This document shows positions 54,196-64,000 of a stretch of DNA of 64,000 nt, one piece after another. Numbering within the stretch: position 1 is the first letter of the stretch; every line of letters starts with the position of its first letter. The stretch spans positions 4,588,001-4,652,000 of the forward strand of contig CM056877.1 in the NCBI GenBank assembly GCA_029876055.1. The letters run 5' to 3'. The translations under genes and the position numbers were made by a program. A model generated the notes under the pieces. The model was not told the origin of the DNA, did not search any database, and saw only the letters and a program-made list of their open reading frames with translations. This DNA is from Madurella fahalii (taxonomy: Eukaryota; Ascomycota; Sordariomycetes; Sordariales).

Positions 54196-54947
54196 ATGAC
54201 GATGAGAAGGAGCCAGAGCCAGAGCAGGCCTCAGTCAAACCGCCTTGACACTCGGACCGCCATTGGTATGACAACTTCTTAACCATTTCCCTGTGCACAA
54301 GCAACCTTACTGTTCTAACGACTGTAACGCACTACACAGACACCAGCTATCTCCAATCACCGTCTTATCTGTCGTACTCATCATACTCGAGCCCGCTGGA
54401 AGCAGCCAGTGCAGCAAGGAACGACACCCTCAGGAGCCTGGATCATATCAGAACCTTGAATCGGGCAATTAATACTATCGACAACATATCAGCTCCCCGG
54501 CGCGACGGATATGTGAGCTCCTCGACGTCACCCTACCTGCCTTCAAGCTCCACGGCGTATTCGCCATATGGCGGAAGCGGCGTCGCTGGTTCGTCTCCAT
54601 ACGATTCCTTAAGCCGTCGCCATGATTATGGCCGAAGCTCAAGTCGTGATCGTTACTACTCATCCAGGCCCAGTCACGGCCGAAGTTCCAATAGAGATGA
54701 CGCTTACTACTCCTCGACTCCCCGCCCAAGCCACGGCAGAAGCTCAAACCGGGATAATTATTCCTCACGAGCCCAAGAGAATTCGGGTGGCGGTTACGGT
54801 GACTCTTCGCGCTACCCCCCTACACCGCCCGTGACACCTCGTCAAAGTTCTGGCCGGCGCTCTGAAGAATGGCGGAGTTTCAGCCATTTCTACACTCTAC
54901 GCGACCCGTCTCCAACCCCAGAATCCCGCTCTGGTTGCAGGAATTAA
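54196..54947 (+). CDS. Ser/Arg/Tyr-rich low-complexity protein, 225 aa, two exons
   Basis: Exon 1 54196-54265 and exon 2 54340-54947; donor GTATGA, acceptor CACAG, phase kept (70+608 nt). The start is ATG in the context CAAAATGACG. The protein opens MTMRRSQSQSRPQSNRLD, has a short helix-prone part (EAASAARNDTLRSLDHIRTL) and then a disordered tail made of imperfect repeats S-H-G-R-S-S-N-R-D with Tyr-Ser runs, ending EWRSFSHFYTLRDPSPTPES. No catalytic motif and no signal peptide. The composition recalls RNA-binding or condensate-forming proteins, but no domain supports this. I do not recognise the family. Confidence 0.6.
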
Positions 54948-56013
54948 CCTTTTACACAATAGGTACCTTCTCCTGCTGTCCCCCAGGAAACCTTAGACCA
55001 TACCGGCAATGCCTCGGCTCACACGGGTGATAGTGATCCATTCAACGATTCTACTGCGAGCTCATACCAACTACTATGATGACATCCGTATTACCCCTGC
55101 CAGGCTGTGGTCGCTATGGAAGAAGAAGCCGGCGTTGGTAATGGGAACGGTACCGCGTATCGAGTTTGAGAATGTCGCGGTGGATCCCTGGCTTGACGTT
55201 CTGTGTTTATTATTACCGCTGCATTAAAGTTAATTTGATGGAATTTAAGACTTCCCTGAGTTCTGCAATGACCTGCCCACATCTTTCAAGGGGCTGGTGT
55301 TTGTTGCATCGTACAGCCTACGGCTCAATCTATGGATCAGCGGGCACCTTCAATAACCTTCCCCACTAACAAGGAGTTGTTGTCTTTGAGCGCAACAGTA
55401 AAGGCCCTTAAAGTCGTTTCATCAAACCCCTTGCCGTTGAACAAAATAACAGCTAGGGGTTTGACAAACCTTACTATATTGAAGGTCTATCCCGTTGTAA
55501 TTGCGGGCGATTAAAAATGACATTGAACACGGAATGAATGACATCGAATCCAAATAATGGTCCTCGTCAACTTTCACACCGCAGCACCTTGGTTGAATCA
55601 GAATACATCTACGTCGACTGGGTTGACAAAGAAACGAAAATAGCCGTCCGTGCAGCGTCTGCTTGATCGCAAACGGCTTCGATTTCTCCAGCACTTGGCA
55701 ATAAAGACCCCAGCCCGTGTAAGACAAAGGAGCTGGGAAACAGGAGCTGTCATTCAACCACGATTGAGAACGAGCCTATTCGTGCGACTATGTTCTTGTT
55801 CAACGCCAGCTTCCAGGGTAAAGGTCTCTTTGGACATAGATAAAACAGGCCTCAATGGCGATGATCTTGGCCCTCAATTTTCGCTTATCAAAATAATACA
55901 ACAAGCTACAACTGATCCAAGAGAATTACAACTCAAGCTTGACGCGAGCACAAAAGACTTCAAAAAGAGAAGAGAAAAAGGAAAGAAACGAAATCATAAA
56001 AATATTTATCAAG
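54948..56013. other. Spacer
   Basis: Short frames on both strands without motifs. Nothing supportable. Confidence 0.35.
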
Positions 56014-56181
56014 ATGCCGTCCAGCAGCAGCAGCAAGTCAACCGAGACCGAGACCGGCTCCAAGTCACAGGTCCCCAATCCCGCCTACCGCCGCGGCGCT
56101 GTTTCCTGCCAGTCTCCTAGCGAGTACAAGAAACTCCAGACACGCAACAATGACAAGCACAAGCTTGTGGAGTACAAGTAG
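56014..56181 (+). CDS. Possible 55-aa protein
   Basis: The ATG at 56014 follows an A-rich leader (AATATTTATCAAG) that resembles a fungal start context. The protein is MPSSSSSKSTETETGSKSQV followed by a segment rich in basic residues and ending HKLVEYK. Hydrophilic, no signal, no cysteine pattern. It may be a first exon, a real small protein, or chance. An in-frame ATG further upstream exists but gives a Lys/Glu-only extension. Confidence 0.3.
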   Translation: MPSSSSSKSTETETGSKSQVPNPAYRRGAVSCQSPSEYKKLQTRNNDKHKLVEYK

Positions 56182-57259
56182 GCTCATTTTCCTAACTCTG
56201 GTTAGAAGACCGGTTTTGGATTCGGATCGAGCACCTGTTTCTAGACGGGCGACAAGGTAGGGTATAATTAGGAGATGGAATGAGCCGGCTTTATGTGGAG
56301 CAGGCGTAGTATATATCCTTTCCTACGGCCAAAAAAAAAGACTAATAATGTTAATAAATGTCAATACACAAAAGGAAACGGGGGGAACCTCAGTAGTAGA
56401 CCGGCACTCCTATCCATTCACTTGCATAGGGGAGGTCGCTCCCCTAAATCCATTATGCTTGCGGGTCGATGAAGAGTTTCGACGTTGAAAACCAGAACAG
56501 AATTATGAACAGAACCTCACTCCACCCCAAAAATCGTTTCGGAAACCCTTGATCGTTTTACGCCTTTGGTGAGAGTGAGTGTGTGATCCATGCCCATAGA
56601 GGAAACTTTAAGCAACAGTATTAGTGCGAAGACTATTAAGGCAAGAACGCAAAGAAAGAAGAAAAAGAAAAGAAAAAAAAAGAAGAAGGAAAAAAAACCC
56701 CTTTCGAGGTACGTAATGAACTTTAGGAGACGTCATGAACTCCACGTGCATTCATAGCGTGTAAACTCCGGCTTGGGCATAACACTGCGTGGCCTGGTGG
56801 GTTGTGATTGCATAGAATGGGCAAATGACACGAGAAGTACCGAATACCGCATGGAGGTGAGATATTATATTAATGCAGCCCTTCCCACTCCGGGATGCCG
56901 GGCGATAAATAGACAAGGTAATTGAACACCCTGAGACTTGAGATTTTTGTGCTTTTCACCCCTTTCAAATAACACAACCCCCCCGTAAAAACCAAACGCC
57001 TTTCCTGAGGTATCATCAGTAGTAGTCAAGTTCTTTTTCTTGATGCCCATGCCCAAACCCACTATAACGCCTCGGGAGGGTTGGGGGGAGGATTAAAAAA
57101 GAAAGAAAAAAGAAGAAAAAATATACAAAATATACAACAAGCACCACAGAGTGCGCACAGAGCGTTCCCAGGATAGACCGACAGACAGTAACTAAAGACG
57201 TAAAGGTAGGTAATTACCTACCCACCCACCCTGATCAACCGTTCCAAAAATCAACCTAA
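56182..57259. other. Spacer with purine-rich microsatellite
   Basis: A purine run (GAAA/GAAG units) lies at about 56640-56700 and another at 57090-57125. It lies 3' to the bHLH gene. No coding sequence recognised. Confidence 0.4.
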
Positions 57260-58549
57260 TCAACTCCACATGCCCGCTACCGCGCCGCCCCGATTCATCA
57301 GCATCATCTCCAACGCCTCCATGCGGCCGCGCAGGGCGCTGATCTCGGTTTCCAGCCCGCGGTTCCTCTGCTCCAGCTGCACAATGTACTCGGTCGCCTT
57401 GCTCAGGATGGTGGCCTTGTTCAGCTTGGCCGTCCCATGCGACGATTGCGCCGCCAGCCCGCCGAGCTCCAGCAGGAACTCGTCGTCGCCGCTGCCGCCG
57501 GCCGCCGCCGCGTCCCCCAAGTCCGGGTGGTTGTTGTTGTTGTTGTTGTCGCCGTCGACGCGCCGGGCCATGATGCGCAGCGCGGGCACGGCGTCGCGCA
57601 ACTGTGTGATCTTGTCGTTGAGGTTGGTACGGTACCGCTTCTCGATCATGTTGTGGGCCGTCTTCTTCGGGGCTGGGGCGTCCTTGTGCCTGGAAGAGGC
57701 CCCCGTAACGGCGGGGTGGGACGAACGCCGGGCTGTGGTTGTTGTTGTTGTTGCTACTGCTGCTGCTGCTGTTGCCTTAGGCGACGTGGTCGGCGGTGAT
57801 GTTGCTGCCGTCTTTGCCGCCGGTTCGTCGTCAGTTGAGGTGCCGGACGACTTGCGCTTGAGGGTACGCGACGGGTAGCGCTTGGCGGCGACCCCTGTCG
57901 GAGGTAGGCAAGAGATTGGCAGCGGTGCCGGTTTCTGCTGCTGGCTCGAAACCGCGGCTAGCATGACTAGAAGGGATTGGGAAAACGTTGGCTTGCCGCC
58001 GCTTGAGGGCATGGCGAGGTCCATGGGGTTGATCGCCGGGCTCACTGGTGGGGTTCGGCGCGGGCACGAGACCAAGGCCGAGCCGTTGAGCGGAGGGCAC
58101 GCAAACAGATCTTCGGGCCCCGGAGAGAGCTCGGTCGCGTCCCAGGCCGACCAGCTGTCTACGGGGGGAAACCGAATGAGCTGGCCGAGAGCGCGGGCGA
58201 GACTGGCGATGCCGCCGAGTCCGACGTGAGGTCTGTGGCGAAGTCGTCGGCTGATTCAAAGAGGGAGAGGGGTGAGAAGTCAGAATATGTCTGTTTCTGA
58301 GATGTTAGTGATCTCCTTGGTCTATTGTATAACAGCAACCATTTGTGTCTTGGATACGGTAGAGAAGTCGGTTTTGGGGTCAGGGGTGGGGCATTGTTCG
58401 GCAAACACGGACCGGGGGTGGGAAGGGGGGAGGGCACCTCCTTACCCCGCACAATGCCTTGTGCAAACGAGAGTTGGAAGGGAACAGGGAACAAGGCGAC
58501 TGACAAGGTGAGAAGTGTTGAAGGACGTTGTGTATGGATCGAAAGACAT
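57260..58549 (-). CDS. bHLH-type transcription factor, SREBP-like, with apparent frameshift
   Basis: The 3' part is firm: a disordered, Ala/Thr/Ser-rich region, then the basic helix-loop-helix KKTAHNMIEKRYRTNLNDKI with the Tyr of E-K-R-Y-R that marks SREBP-type factors, a long loop with Asn and acidic repeats, helix 2 LNKATILSKATEYI and a leucine-zipper-like LEQRNRGLETEISALRGRME, ending AVAGMWS. Upstream, two open frames both look real: LSLFESADDFATDLTSDSA in one, VDSWSAWDATELSPGPEDLF in the next. They meet at a run of six C (around 58162-58167), and one more C would join them. Exon 1 probably starts at ATG 58549 or nearby and ends at GTAAGG (about 58446); its phase could not be settled. The factor would act in the nucleus on E-box/SRE-like sites. 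Confidence 0.7.
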
Positions 58550-58567
58550 CGACGGCGGGTCAATGGT

Positions 58568-60168
58568 TATGCCTGACATACTGCTCGGCTAAATAAAAAG
58601 GGGCGAGGGTTTTTTTTTTTGGCGCGGAATGGTTTTGTTGACGAAAGCGGTACACTTGGGTTGGCTACTGTAGAGTTTGGTGTGTTTGGTTGTCTGGTTT
58701 GTCTGGTTTGTCTAGTCGGGTCGGATCTGGTCTGGTCTAGCGATTTGACCCTATCCACTGTTGACTTTTATAGACGGGTGTTCTCTGGTGGTGATGACGT
58801 TGGCGGCGATTGTACTTTTTCTCGATGGGCCTGGAGAGCTAAGGTGATCTGATGTCTAGAACCGGGAGCTTGGGCTCTATTAAAGCTAAAAAAAAAGAAA
58901 AGAAAAGAAAAAAAAATAAAAAAAAATAATGCCTCCGCGGCCGCATCCCGTCGGCATCCTTCAGCGCCCGCGGCCCATGGTTGGAGGGTCAAGGCTCGGC
59001 TGCGTGGTGGATGGTGGCACTACAGAGTCTCGGGGCCTGCAAAACCACTGCCAAACTGACGATTTATTTTCGGCAGTCGTACGAGAATTGACCGGCCGTT
59101 CTGGCGAGAGTCGAGACCTCTGGACACAGCCCCCAAGCACATGCCTGTTGGGCGCCGGAGCTGCCCGCTCAGAGCGCTGGGATTTGGAGGGCGCATGGGC
59201 GCCTGGGGCCCCAAGCCCGCGCTTCGGGGAATTCCCTTTGCATTCCCCAGTTCTCAGGTGCTGCATCGAGAATCTAGAATTTCCATCAAACGCGGCCACA
59301 ATGGAAGAAAGTGCCATGCCCATTCGGCATCCCGGAGCTGGGCGTTTTGGTGCCGCTCCACCGCGCTCGGGCAATCCTTCACCCTACGATCAGTCCAGAG
59401 ATGACGGGTGCGGTTGAACCCGCCATGGCCGGAAACCCGGGAGTACCCCACGTGTCAGTGCCCAGCCAGCCGTGATGCGATGACAAAAATTTTGACAAGT
59501 TCCAGTACCTACTACCAGACCTGCCTGTAGTCCTGCCGCATGAGAATGCCAGCGACCGGGCTTTTTCCAGGCATTTCCGTCCGGACTCGCCCGGGCTCAG
59601 GTAGCACGCCCGTCGGGCCAGTGCCCAAGCGATTTCCACGCCTAACAAAGCGGCGCGCGTGTTCCTGCAGAGGAAGTTAACGTTATGGCAAGTTGCGCAA
59701 TCGGACACCGAGGCCGCGGCGGAGATCCATTATTGTCTCGTAGGGCAGAGCTGAGGTGGCCCGGCTTCGGATTCGGCGAACCCATGGGGCCGCCGCGTCC
59801 ATTTCTGGGTCGAGTTCGGCTCGTATCGACCCAAGTGGCCTGATGTTGGTCTAGACTGGGTCCTGGCCATGTGGCTCACCCAACGCCCGACCGGAAACCC
59901 CCGCAACCGGATTCGGAGGACTGTTAGAGCTGAAGTTCCCGGCCCGAGTATTTGGCCCGAAAAGGAAGCAAAAGGAACCCAGATGGCATCGCGGGAAATT
60001 ATCGCGAACAGCACATTTTTTTTTTTTTTTTTTTGGTAAAAACCTCACTCCAACAACACCCACACCCACAACACTTGGCACCAGACCGAGAATCCGATTC
60101 CCGTTTGCAGCCGTTGATGCTTGACCGCGGAACCCTGCGGCTCAATGCCTCTGAGATCGAAATAATGT
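58568..60168. other. Intergenic region upstream of the bHLH gene
   Basis: Holds the presumed bHLH promoter, GTCTG/GTTTG tandem repeats at 58690-58735, and A and T homopolymers (about 58888-58927 and 60016-60034). The frames at 58929-59417 and 59379-59708 oppose each other and lack motifs. Confidence 0.4.
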
Positions 60169-60574
60169 ATTGAAATGGTGCAGGGACACACATCTACACC
60201 CGCAGCAAGAGGGAGGACAGTGGCTGCCAAATACCAGACAGACAAGACCAGTTGGGTTCCTGCAGCCTAGAAAGGGTCAAACAACATGTGCAGATAGAGC
60301 TCCCTCTGCCCAGACCGTCTGCCCAGACCGGTTTTTTTTTTTTTTTTTTTTTCCCACGCAAAGAAAGCTCGCTAATTGTGCTTTGTAACGAGTGTGAAAA
60401 AGGAGCAATGGCCAGGACGGCCCTAAGGTACCTTGCCTGGGTCCTTGTGGTGTGAAAGAAAAAATTGGCCTCGGCAATTTCCAGCCCCCAGAGCGTCATC
60501 CCAGTACCTTAAGTGTGGCCCTCAGGCTCTGACCGGAGGGACCCTGTCCCCCGAGGACAGTTCCCTTCAACTAC
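60169..60574 (-). repeat. Dispersed repeat family, copy 5
   Basis: Same orientation as copy 2. Matches include GCACCATTTCAATA end, GGTGTAGATGTGTGT, GCTCTATCTGCACATGTTG and GGGCCGTCCTGGCCATTGCTC. It carries a run of about 22 A (on its own strand; T at 60332-60353) in place of sequence just before the CGGTCTGGGCAGA duplicated block, and an insertion near its start. Confidence 0.78.
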
Positions 60575-60908
60575 GTGTGCTGGCATTCTGCTGCCATTGC
60601 TCCTGCTTGAAAAGGTACGCAGGCAGATAGTCAAGGTCCCAGCGGTCACAGCCAGTCACACAATAAAGTGCTGCACATAGCAGGTCAAGAGAGGAAAGGT
60701 CAGCTGTGTCTTCTATCTCAACCAAGTGTTACATGCGGGAACCGAACCCCCGAGAAGGTACAGTACTGTACGTGCCCTGCTAGGGGCTAACCTGCCCAAC
60801 GCCAACCCGCTGGACCAGTCCGTCTAACCAAGGCAACGCCGAAAAAGACATCACCGAGCGAGCGTAGCAAAAGCATAGGGAAGGTCGGTTTCCGCTCCAG
60901 TAACCAGG
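60575..60908. other. Spacer between repeat copy 5 and the Hsp70-like gene
   Basis: Contains on the minus strand a sequence with A-box-like TGGTCCAGCGG and B-box-like GGTTCGGTTCC, but no tRNA fold (see rejected items). Otherwise nothing. Confidence 0.35.
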
Positions 60909-63441
60909 TCATGCCGCGATGAGCGAGTGCACCTCAAAGAGCCTCTTCGGGTTGGTAACCCCCTGGTAAATGACATCGAATTTGACTAAGCGGCCCTTCA
61001 TTTGTATACCAAGTTGCACCTGTGCTCTGAGGTCAAGAAGAGAGGCCTCAAAGCATCTGACGTGGCATAACTCGGTGAGCCCCGGGGTCCCCTCAGTGGT
61101 TGATACCATGGGCATTGTCATCGGCACACGGTAGATGCGCACATAGGCGTGATCCCGGCCTTGCACGTTGCCTTGCCGTTTAAAGGCGCGAGCTGGCAGC
61201 ACGATCTGCAGCGGCGAACCAACAGCGATTTCATCGCCCTAGAGAAGCCAAAGGCAAACATTTGGTTAGTTTGTGGCAAGAAGAAGGGGCAACGGTAAAT
61301 GGAGGGAACTGGCCGGATCCCCCGTCCCTTTCTTGGAAAAAATAAAAAAAAAATAAACCAATAAAAATAGACAAATGAATGGGTTGGCGGCACGGAGCAC
61401 ACTGGATTCAAAAATTCTCAGCGTGGCAATGGGGACCAACCTTCCTGATGAACCAGGTGATTTCATTCTCGGACTTCGTCCCATCCCAGAAGCCGTAGCT
61501 GTATGGTGAGACCCGTGAACGGACTGTGACGGCTTTGCGGGCATTTGCCTGTCCTTGCCACGCTCCGGCTGTGGTGATGCTATCCAATTTTTGCCACAGA
61601 CCGGTGAGTGCTGCACCATTCTTTACAGCATGCATCCTGCCAGGAGATCCGCCGTTAGCACAAAAACTTACAGGTAATAGGAATCGCAGTTAACCGCATA
61701 CTATGGCAAAACACGTACCCTTCTAAGTTGGTGAAGCACATCTTTTCCTGACCGAACCGGCGCACAAATTCGGACTGGAGGAATCGGTTGCACCCAAAGC
61801 CACCGACCACCACAATTCGCTGCCGTAGCGAGAGCTTGTCAGCGATACCTGGACGCCTATCAGGGAGCTAACCAGGGGTTAAAGATATCAGACGTACATG
61901 GGGCTCACAGCCCAAGTGCTTGGCCACACTTTGCACCTGTGTTTCAGTGAGGGCCATAATATCATCAGTAAGGATCCTTAGTCCCCCGATGACGTCAGTA
62001 CTGCCGTGGTTCGACTCTGGTTAGCCCAATATCGACGCCGGATACCCCTTATGGGTTGGGAGAGAGGTGAGCTTGCGCGTGAGAAGGGAGAAGGAGTGAG
62101 AGAGGACTAGTACCGTACCCAGCGAGTTGCAGGGGTGGAAGCTGGTCACCACCAATGTGCCAAATCCTCATCCAGTGAGACCAGGTGCCCAAGGCGTCGG
62201 CCGCTACGCCATGAGCCGCCGTCCAAGCTACCTCAATTTCAGAATCCAACCGGGCAATGTCGATAACTTCACGATCAGCGCCCAGGTGTCTTGCAACTTC
62301 GGTCTTGATCCAGGCCTCGAACGTTGGTCTTAAGAACATGCTGCCGAGGAGCCTCCCTTCCCCCGGAACGCACTCTTTGACGCCGATCGGGGACAAGCTC
62401 GTGACCTTGTACGAAATGACATCCTGGGAAGGGGACGGGGCAATCAAGTGCCAACAGGTCAGCCAGAATTGCACCAGCCGAGGCGACGCTGAACTTACCA
62501 CTGTTCCACCACCACAATCGCAAATCACGATGGTGTGGCCGATCTACAGGTGATTCGTCAGCATCCTCAACAGCGTGGATAGAGCGAGCAGAGACACCGA
62601 TCGCCGTCAGCAACATATAGACTCGGAGTGCATGAAGACAAAGAGCCAGCGAGAGCAGTTCAAAGAGATGACCCAGGATTGCGTACCATGAGACTGTCGC
62701 TTTGACAGAGTTGGGGGATTATGGCGATGGCAGCGGCCTCTGGTTCAACCACGAAGTCCATGGTCACCGGCCTTCCGACGGAGGTGAGAATGCCGGACGA
62801 GTCAATAGCCTGCCTCATGCGCAGGGTGGCAACCTCGTTCCAGACAGCGGGAATGCCAAAAACGAAGTGCAGATCGCACACGTCAATGGCCCGCCTCCCC
62901 CCCGGGGTAATGCACCCTGCAAGAGTGTCCGAAGCGTCGGCCCACAATTTCGCGAGGTACGTAGCAACAATATCGACCCCCCTGAACCCGGCGCCGTGGA
63001 TTTTATCAAGAGCCTGCATTATCATGGTTAAGCGCTCTGGGTGCCTGTCATCGCGTGGCAGGTCGTCGCAGTGCAGGAGCGAAAGCTTGAACAAGTCGAA
63101 TTTCTTTTCGTGAGCATGGATGCCGCTACCCCAGCTACCGGAGGCACCCAATTCGGACGGCTCCATATGGGACGATCCATTCCGAAGGAGTATCGACGTG
63201 ACAGGGTTGCCGGCTTGGTTGGAGGGCATGATGCAGTAGGAAACGCCACTCGTCCTGTAAGAAAGATCGGGTTAGTGGAATGGTGGACTCCACCTTAGAG
63301 GTGACATGAAAGGCTGCGGCCTTTTTCAAACGGAGGCTGGATGTCGACGAGAAGCCGAGGAGAAGAGGTGATGAGAAAGATGCTCAGGACTCACGAGACT
63401 CCAAAATCGATGCCAACGCTGATAAAAGAATAGTCCGCCAT
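60909..63441 (-). CDS. HSPA12-like Hsp70-family ATPase, eight exons
   Basis: Exons: 63441-63395, 63254-62687, 62543-62499, 62423-62114, 62016 to about 61898, about 61830-61719, 61636-61441, 61238-60909. All junctions are in phase except that between exons 5 and 6, where the exact donor and acceptor are unsure. The nucleotide-binding fold is clear: phosphate-1 loop VGIDFGVSTSGV spliced across intron 1, FVVEPEAAAIA, phosphate-2 IVICDCGGGTV in a 45-nt exon, and the adenosine motif VVVGGFGCNRFLQ. Like HSPA12 proteins it lacks a canonical Hsp70 substrate domain and ends in a beta-rich part (GDEIAVGSPLQIVLP … LFEVHSLIAA). The family is strongly expanded in filamentous fungi; roles are mostly unknown. 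About 600 aa in total; no nonsense codon seen. Probably cytosolic. Confidence 0.88.
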
Positions 63442-64000
63442 CTTAAGAGTATTGAGGCAGTACTACTATCCACGTCAGACTGTCAACGCAGAGGTGTAGA
63501 TCTGAGCAAGGTGTTCATCAATGACAATAGTTGGGACGCTTGTGCGGTGGCCTCCACATCCTCCTATATACAATGTTGGGTGACCGGGCCTCTCTGTTTG
63601 CAACCCAGGTGAATACTATCAAACAAACCGACAAACCGCTGCGGTATTTCTGCCCGTATGAGACGCAACATGACAGGCGCGGACACTGTGCGACAAGAAA
63701 GAGCGGTGAGCACGTTGCAAACGGGCTTTCATTGGTATTCCATAAAGAAGACTTTGGGTAATTTATTTCTCACTTCTTTTCGGATTGCAAACCGCAGTTA
63801 ACCCAGGCGCATGGAAGCAAACAAAGAGCAGGGTTCAAAGCCAAGTGCTCTCCTTTGGCCACCCGTCACCCTTCACTCCAGGAAAATTTGCCGTCAAGGC
63901 ACCTCTTAATCGTCTACAGTCCCATGGTTCCGTTTCCCTTGGAGCTCGCCTCATTCAAACTACATTGTCAATTCCCACAACCTAGCTCAGCGTCATGCCT
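63442..64000. other. Promoter side of the Hsp70-like gene and right edge
   Basis: No gene recognised; small plus-strand frames at 63531-63761 and 63785-63985 have no motif. Confidence 0.4.

Noticed and set aside
57530..57790. Triplet repeats (GTT and GCT types) read as a possible unstable microsatellite
   Set aside because: They encode the Asn, Thr and Ala runs of the bHLH factor and are ordinary low-complexity coding sequence.
59254..59708. Overlapping minus-strand frames around 59.3-59.7 kb
   Set aside because: No domain, overlapping opposite-strand frames, no splice signals.
60727..60850. Minus-strand sequence with A-box-like TGGTCCAGCGG and B-box-like GGTTCGGTTCC, resembling a tRNA with long variable arm
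   Set aside because: The acceptor ends do not pair, the T stem has only about three pairs in the canonical register, and no anticodon stem-loop of standard size fits. A covariance-model tRNA search would settle it.
1..64000. Bacterial-type features: operons, ribosome binding sites, CRISPR arrays, attachment sites
   Set aside because: The sequence is eukaryotic (spliced genes); no regularly spaced direct repeats with unique spacers were seen.

Overview
The window is nuclear DNA of a filamentous ascomycete (Pezizomycotina, most likely a Sordariomycete; I cannot name the species). The reasons are short introns of about 50-100 nt with GTRNGT donors and CTRAY-like branch sites, fungal-specific families (AA9 polysaccharide monooxygenase, HET domains, DUF4360, TAP-type hydrolase, class I terpene synthase, a tyrosinase remnant), and old sequence in which sense codons have become TAA/TAG/TGA in the way expected of repeat-induced point mutation (RIP: C to T on either strand).

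Layout. 0-16 kb is mostly decayed: the 3' end of an aminoglycoside-phosphotransferase-like kinase, an unrecognised multi-exon relic, a retropepsin scrap, one intact small cysteine-rich secreted protein (4.4-4.9 kb), a multi-spanning membrane protein with one in-frame amber codon (7.6-9.7 kb), a GNAT remnant, a tyrosinase remnant, and ankyrin and HET-domain fragments. 17-38 kb is the gene-rich, mostly intact part: a second small secreted protein, an AA9 enzyme, a six-exon cytochrome P450, a GNAT, a DUF4360 secreted protein, a six-exon TAP-type hydrolase, a HET protein and a six-exon sesquiterpene-synthase-like gene. 38-53 kb is an accessory island. It holds a HET domain joined in one reading frame to the tail of a large NO VEIN/sacsin-like HATPase gene, an intact pogo/Fot-type DNA transposon sitting inside an intron of that HATPase gene, a second, mutated copy of the transposon, and RIP-ruined MFS transporter and threonine aldolase genes. 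54-64 kb holds a low-complexity Ser/Arg/Tyr-rich protein, a bHLH (SREBP-like) factor with an apparent frameshift, and an eight-exon HSPA12-like Hsp70 ATPase.

Structure across the window. Five copies of one unclassified dispersed repeat of about 310-430 bp lie at 0.5, 14.0, 26.2, 38.0 and 60.2 kb. The two pogo copies are both exactly 1,863 bp between TA target duplications. Their terminal inverted repeats are built from two tandem 17-bp units, with different unit sequences in the two copies. Exon coordinates given below come from manual splicing; for the intact genes the reading phase was checked across every junction unless stated otherwise.

The most interesting locus is 38.9-47.0 kb: a HATPase / NOV-C / HET array, decayed by nonsense mutations and a transposon, which may be a dead allele of a fungal non-self-recognition or cell-death gene.
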